NCBI RefSeq assembly: GCF_002831685.1
Contig: NZ_CP025119.1
Location: 2,564,001 to 2,628,000, forward strand
DNA: 64,000 nucleotides
Source of the DNA: Polaribacter sp. ALD11
GTDB taxonomy: Bacteria; Bacteroidota; Bacteroidia; Flavobacteriales; Flavobacteriaceae
Direction: 5' to 3'
The notes under the pieces were generated by a model. That model made no database searches, had not been told where the DNA came from, and saw nothing but the letters and a program-made list of their open reading frames with translations. How positions within the stretch are numbered: the first letter of the stretch is position 1; the number at the start of each line of letters is the position of its first letter. The position numbers and the translations under genes were made by a program. Of this stretch, positions 60,185 to 64,000 are shown piece by piece.

Positions 60185-61696
60185 CTAATCTTCAATAGAT
60201 TTTTTAGTCACCTTATTATAAGCATTTTTTAACTTTATAATTATGGGCTCTATTTCTTCTAGGGCTAAATGACCAAAACCAAAACGGATTGCACACGTAT
60301 TTTTATCTTGATAGAGGACTGTTTTTGGCAGAAATAAATCGTTTTTTTCAGCTTCTTCTGCTAGTTGTACTAGTGATGTATTCGATTGAAATTGTAACCA
60401 AATTGCTAATCCACCAGAAGGAATTTTCCATTGTGCTATTTCTGAAAAGTAGTGCGTTAAGAGTTTACACAAACAATCTCTTCTTTGTTTATAAATAACA
60501 ATATTTTTTTTCATAAGACGATAAATTTCACCTTCATTAATTAATTCAGACAACATTTGTTCTTGAATTAAATCGCCTTGTTTGTCTAGCAATTGTAAAT
60601 AATTCTTTGCTTCAGAAATTAAATTTACTGGTGCTACTACAAATCCTGTTTGAAAACTAGGGAATAAAGATTGCCCCAATTTTCCTAAATAAATAACCAT
60701 TCCATTTGTATCTGCGCTTGCCATGGGTAACATTGCAGAACCATCAAACTGAAAATCGTAATCGTAATCATCTTCAATAATAGCAAAACCATATGCTGCA
60801 GCCAATTGTAATAAAGCCAAACGTCGCTCTACACTTAATTTTACCATGGTTGGGTAATCTCTATGTGCACAGACATACACACATCGAATACTTCCTTTTA
60901 TAAAATGTTTTCGAATATAATCTACATCTAAACCATTAGCATCTACAGGAATTGTTTTAATAGTTGCGTTGGCTTCTTGAAAAATCATATTAGCGGCATA
61001 ATTACTTAAATTACCAACTAAAACGACATCATTTTGTTTTATTAATAATTGAGAAACAATGTACAGACTCATTTCTGTACTACGTGTATTTATTAGATTA
61101 TTAGAACTTATATGAAACCCTCTTGTTGCATTTAAATAATTACATAGTTGCGTTTGAAATAAAGAATAGGAAGATTCATTGGGGCTGTTCCATTTTTTTA
61201 TTAATGTTTTTCGTTTCATGGCAGCGCTGTACCATCTTGTAAATTCGTTTACAGGATGTAACCGTAAATCTGGTTTTCCATCATTAATTGTGTATTTCGC
61301 AGCTGTTAATTGAGAAGTGGATGCTAAATGAAATGATTTTTGAAAGGGAAACCCTGTTGTTTTGGCAGTTGTATATGCCTGATTTATTTTTTGAGAAGGT
61401 ACTTTTATTTTTGATGATTTTTGCTCTGGCTCTAAAACAAAGGTGCCTTTATTCGGTATGATTTCTACCCAACCCTGTGAAGCCAACTCTTCGTAAATAG
61501 CAACTGCTGTATTTCTATGAATCTTTAAAATTTGCCCTAATACTCTGGTTCCTGGTAGAATTGTACCTTTAGATAAATACCGACGTTGTATCGCATTTAT
61601 AATTTGCTGAGAAACTTGTATGTACACAGGTTGAGGTATCGATTTATCGAAATCGATTAGTTGTTGTAATAAAGTATTAACCGGACTATCTATCAT
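60185..61696 (-). CDS. MocR/GntR-type regulator with a degenerate aminotransferase domain
   Basis: The 503-residue protein has an N-terminal GntR winged helix (about 15-90; VYIQVSQQIINAIQRRYLSKGTILPGTRVLG) and a fold-type-I aminotransferase domain (about 120-500) as in PdxR, TauR and GabR. Core elements are kept: EDDYDYDFQFDG, YVCAHRDYPT, and C-terminal IRFGFGHL. The lysine that forms the PLP aldimine in the usual SKTLFPALRxGY motif is replaced: the codons read GKLGQSLFPSFQTGF, with Gln342 in the Lys position and Gln/Thr in the place of the following Arg. PLP sensing by covalent binding is therefore unlikely. It diverges from a TonB-dependent receptor-bioB pair, with repeats between them. Confidence 0.85.
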   Translation of the reverse strand: MIDSPVNTLLQQLIDFDKSIPQPVYIQVSQQIINAIQRRYLSKGTILPGTRVLGQILKIHRNTAVAIYEELASQGWVEIIPNKGTFVLEPEQKSSKIKVPSQKINQAYTTAKTTGFPFQKSFHLASTSQLTAAKYTINDGKPDLRLHPVNEFTRWYSAAMKRKTLIKKWNSPNESSYSLFQTQLCNYLNATRGFHISSNNLINTRSTEMSLYIVSQLLIKQNDVVLVGNLSNYAANMIFQEANATIKTIPVDANGLDVDYIRKHFIKGSIRCVYVCAHRDYPTMVKLSVERRLALLQLAAAYGFAIIEDDYDYDFQFDGSAMLPMASADTNGMVIYLGKLGQSLFPSFQTGFVVAPVNLISEAKNYLQLLDKQGDLIQEQMLSELINEGEIYRLMKKNIVIYKQRRDCLCKLLTHYFSEIAQWKIPSGGLAIWLQFQSNTSLVQLAEEAEKNDLFLPKTVLYQDKNTCAIRFGFGHLALEEIEPIIIKLKNAYNKVTKKSIED

Positions 61697-61725
61697 TTTA
61701 AAACTGGACTAGTTTAGTCGTCCGG
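61681..61725. promoter_or_regulatory. Candidate operator between the MocR-type gene and the receptor
   Basis: CCGGACTA (61681-61688) and CTGGACTA (61704-61711) are direct copies 23 bp apart; TAGTCGTCCGG (61715-61725) is an inverted, slightly expanded copy. GACTA-GTT-TAGTC forms a palindrome. MocR regulators typically bind paired direct repeats. The first copy lies within the first codons of the regulator gene. Confidence 0.5.
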
Positions 61726-61771
61726 AAAGTTACGACTTTTGCAGCGTTTTAAAATTAAAATAACAATTAAA

Positions 61772-63595
61772 ATGATAAGAAGTAAATTATTAACTATTGC
61801 ATTTTTAGTATTGCAGACAACTTTGTTTTCTCAAGAAAAAAAGGAAGTTCAGAAGTTAGATTCTATTATAATAAAATCTACCAGAATAGATTTGCCATTT
61901 AAAGAAAATTCTAGAACTCTAGAAGTAATTACAGCTAAAGCTATTAAAAATAGTGCTGCTACAAATGTTGCAGATTTATTACAACAAGTTGCTGGTGTAG
62001 ATATTAGAAGAAGAGGAACCGCAGGAAGTCAAGCAGATTTATACATTAGAGGAGGCGGTTTCGATCAAACGTTATTGTTAATTGATGGTATTAAAATGGA
62101 TGATGCACAAACGGGCCATCACACCATGAATGCTGCTTTACCAATTGAAGTGATTGAAAGAATAGAGATTATTAAAGGTCCTGCAGCAAGGGTTTTCGGA
62201 CAAAATGCATTTACAGGAGCTATAAATATTGTAACTAAAAAGAAATTAGAGAACACGGTTTCTGCAAATATTGAAACCGGTTCTTTTGGTCAATTAAATG
62301 GTTCTGTAACGGTTGGTAAAGAATTTGAAAATGCATCAATACTTGCACATGTTGGTGCGTTAACTTCAGATGGATACCGTAATAATTCTGATTATAACAA
62401 TTACAATTATTTCTTAAAAGGGGTTTTCAATAAGAAAAAGCAAGCCATAGAAGTGTTAGCTACTTTTTTCGATAAAAAATTCGGAGCACAAAATTTTTAT
62501 ACACCAGACGCATTTGGTTTTAGTGAGTATGAAGAAACACAGAATAGCTTATTAGGAGTTTCGACAACTTTTAGAACGGAAAAATTTAAAATTACACCAA
62601 AAGTGTATTGGAAAAGAGGACAAGATATCTTTTTATTGAAAAGAGACGACCCTAGCTTTTCTAGAAATTTACATATTACGAACAAAGTTGGGGTAGAAAC
62701 AAATGCTTCTTATACATCTAATTTAGGAATTACAGGTTTTGGTATAGATGTTTCTAGAGTTTCTATTAGTAGTAATAATTTAGGGAAGAGAGATAGAACC
62801 ATGGCAAACCTGTTTTTAGAACACCGTTTTAAATTGGCAGATGGTAAAATAGATCTTACACCAGGAGTTGCAGTTACCTATTTTTCTGACTTCAAATTTC
62901 ATGCTTTTCCAGGGTTAGATATTGGGTTTAAATTGTCAGATAATTTAAAGGCGTACGGAAATTTAGGAATTACGTACAGAATACCAACGTATACAGATTT
63001 GTATTACAATGACAGAAGCACAATAGGAAACGCTAATTTAAAACCAGAAGAAGCATTTGCACAAGAAATTGGGTTGAAATATAATTCTGGAAGATTTACT
63101 TCTTCTATTGCTGTTTTTAATAGAGATGCTAGGAATCTAATTGATTTTATTCGTCAGAATACAACAGATTCTAAATTTACCGCAACAAATATTTCAAAAG
63201 TAAATACCCAAGGTTTTGAAGTAAATACAGATTATCGTTTTAAAATAAAGGAATTTAACCAGACGGTGTCTTTTGGGTATAATTTCTTAAATGATGATAT
63301 TTTAGAACAAAATAAAGACTTGTCTCGCTACTCTTTAAATACCTTAAAGCATCAATTTATAACACGTTTTTCTAGTAAATTATTTAAAAACGTAAGACAA
63401 AATATTATTTATAAGCATGCAGAAAGAACAGTAGGAACAAGCTATAATGTTTGGGATGCTTCTATAATTGTAGATGTTAATAAATTTAGTTTTACAGTTA
63501 CTGCTAATAATATTTTTGATGCAGATTATATAGAATCTGGTTTTGTGCCAATGCCACCAAGTAATGTTTTATTTGGGTTGCGTTACGGTTTTTAA
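61772..63595 (+). CDS. TonB-dependent outer-membrane receptor
   Basis: From the ATG at 61772 the protein has 607 residues, with a signal peptide (MIRSKLLTIAFLVLQTTLFSQ), a TonB-box-like DSIIIKSTRI segment (about 30-40), a plug domain (NVADLLQQVAGVDIRRRGTAGS, ... IEIIKGPAARVFGQNAFTGAINIVTKK near 132-158) and a barrel ending in aromatic GLRYGF. It resembles BtuB/vitamin-type receptors rather than the SusC type (no CarboxypepD domain). A TTG at 61739 would add 11 residues and is less likely. It is followed after 17 nt by bioB, suggesting a role in uptake of biotin or a precursor; the ligand is not shown by sequence. Confidence 0.93.
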   Translation: MIRSKLLTIAFLVLQTTLFSQEKKEVQKLDSIIIKSTRIDLPFKENSRTLEVITAKAIKNSAATNVADLLQQVAGVDIRRRGTAGSQADLYIRGGGFDQTLLLIDGIKMDDAQTGHHTMNAALPIEVIERIEIIKGPAARVFGQNAFTGAINIVTKKKLENTVSANIETGSFGQLNGSVTVGKEFENASILAHVGALTSDGYRNNSDYNNYNYFLKGVFNKKKQAIEVLATFFDKKFGAQNFYTPDAFGFSEYEETQNSLLGVSTTFRTEKFKITPKVYWKRGQDIFLLKRDDPSFSRNLHITNKVGVETNASYTSNLGITGFGIDVSRVSISSNNLGKRDRTMANLFLEHRFKLADGKIDLTPGVAVTYFSDFKFHAFPGLDIGFKLSDNLKAYGNLGITYRIPTYTDLYYNDRSTIGNANLKPEEAFAQEIGLKYNSGRFTSSIAVFNRDARNLIDFIRQNTTDSKFTATNISKVNTQGFEVNTDYRFKIKEFNQTVSFGYNFLNDDILEQNKDLSRYSLNTLKHQFITRFSSKLFKNVRQNIIYKHAERTVGTSYNVWDASIIVDVNKFSFTVTANNIFDADYIESGFVPMPPSNVLFGLRYGF

Positions 63596-63612
63596 TAAAT
63601 AAAACATTAATT

Positions 63613-64000
63613 ATGAGTGAGATAAGACATAATTGGACAAAAGAAGAGGTCTTAAAAATTTATAATAAACCCTTAATGGAGTTGTTATATGAAGCTGCTA
63701 CAGTTCATAGAAAACAACATGATCCTAATGTGGTGCAGGTATCAACTTTATTATCAATAAAAACAGGTGGTTGCTCTGAAGATTGTGGCTATTGCCCGCA
63801 AGCAGCAAGATATCATACCAATGTAGAAGGTAATGATTTAATGACTGTAAACCAGGTAAAGGCACAAGCGTTAAGAGCAAAAGAAAGTGGAAGTTCTAGA
63901 GTTTGTATGGGAGCTGCTTGGAGAAATGTAAAAGATGGGCCAGAATTTGATAGCGTTTTAGATATGGTGAGAACCGTAAATAATTTAGATATGGAGGTTT
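63613..64000 (+). CDS. bioB: Biotin synthase, N-terminal part (cut by window edge)
   Basis: The first 129 codons of BioB, which inserts sulfur into dethiobiotin. The radical-SAM motif CSEDCGYC gives iron-sulfur ligands Cys54, Cys58 and Cys61 in the context LSIKTGG...PQAARYH, diagnostic of BioB. VCMGAAWRNVKDGPEF near residues 97-112 is also typical. The gene leaves the window at its right edge. It is 17 nt after the receptor stop codon, so the two are probably one transcript, divergent from the MocR-type regulator. Confidence 0.96.
   Translation, partial: MSEIRHNWTKEEVLKIYNKPLMELLYEAATVHRKQHDPNVVQVSTLLSIKTGGCSEDCGYCPQAARYHTNVEGNDLMTVNQVKAQALRAKESGSSRVCMGAAWRNVKDGPEFDSVLDMVRTVNNLDMEV

Noticed and set aside
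1..64000. tRNA, rRNA, insertion sequences, prophage
   Set aside because: No transposase, integrase or phage gene is encoded. I saw no tRNA cloverleaf or rRNA sequence while reading the gaps, although a dedicated tRNA search would be more sensitive.

Overview
The window is AT-rich (I estimate roughly one third G+C), densely coded chromosomal DNA from a member of the Bacteroidota, almost certainly a marine gliding Flavobacteriaceae of the Polaribacter/Tenacibaculum type. The evidence is SprA (type IX secretion translocon) and a RemB-like gliding protein, a T9SS sorting-domain protein, DUF4270 and DUF5686 proteins, Bacteroidota promoters (TAnnTTTG at -7), almost no Shine-Dalgarno sequences, and an ATP-cone-bearing NrdB. 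I assign no species. I see no prophage, IS, CRISPR array, rRNA or tRNA.

Layout. 1-2.6 kb (minus strand): radA (cut by the window edge), a YbhN-like membrane protein, panD and panC. 2.7-7.1 kb (plus): a truncated glycogen-synthase-like protein, a DUF4270 lipoprotein and glmS. 7.1-9 kb: a small FAD protein with marC on the minus strand, and a DUF3109 protein on the plus strand. 9-13.3 kb: a TonB-like protein, deoC, a hexapeptide acyltransferase and a RemB-like barrel. 13.4-18.5 kb: a respiratory biogenesis cluster (heme O synthase, two oxidase subunits III, subunit IV, a degenerate SCO-like protein, SCO, DUF420 and a small Cys-containing membrane protein). 18.7-22.5 kb: TolC, TsaB, MscS, dodecin and a MORN/YwqK-like secreted protein. 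22.8-34.4 kb (minus): maeB, ruvA, sprA, gcvH, vanZ-like and tonB-like, in that transcriptional order. 34.7-39.5 kb: DUF5686, moaD, DUF3817, moaE and ctaA. 39.9-45.7 kb: nrdB, nrdA, an AlbA_2/ATPase/wHTH regulator and dgt, a deoxynucleotide-pool neighbourhood. 45.8-54.8 kb: a secreted beta-propeller protein, dxs, tadA, a flavin reductase-like protein and an S9 peptidase. 54.9-60.1 kb (minus): M61 peptidase, an HTH/DUF2975 pair, a Bax-inhibitor-1-like protein, umuD and umuC. 60.2-64 kb: a MocR-type regulator diverging from a TonB-dependent receptor and bioB (cut by the right edge).

Most of the window is ordinary core genome. The points I think deserve a second look are: (i) the MocR-family regulator whose PLP-binding lysine position reads glutamine, beside operator-like repeats and a receptor-bioB unit; (ii) the RNR allosteric ATP-cone carried by NrdB rather than NrdA, with a possible regulator between nrdA and dgt; (iii) a TonB-C-terminal-like domain fused to an outer-membrane barrel, sharing a two-cysteine signature with two inner-membrane TonB-like proteins; (iv) proteins that keep a fold but lose catalytic residues (SCO-like, GT5-like, thioredoxin-reductase-like); (v) a nested hairpin repeat between the YbhN-like gene and radA with a related copy beside moaE; (vi) several genes whose -7 element sits 4-8 nt from the start codon, implying nearly leaderless mRNAs. 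All functional statements come from reading motifs and remembered family knowledge; no database search was run.
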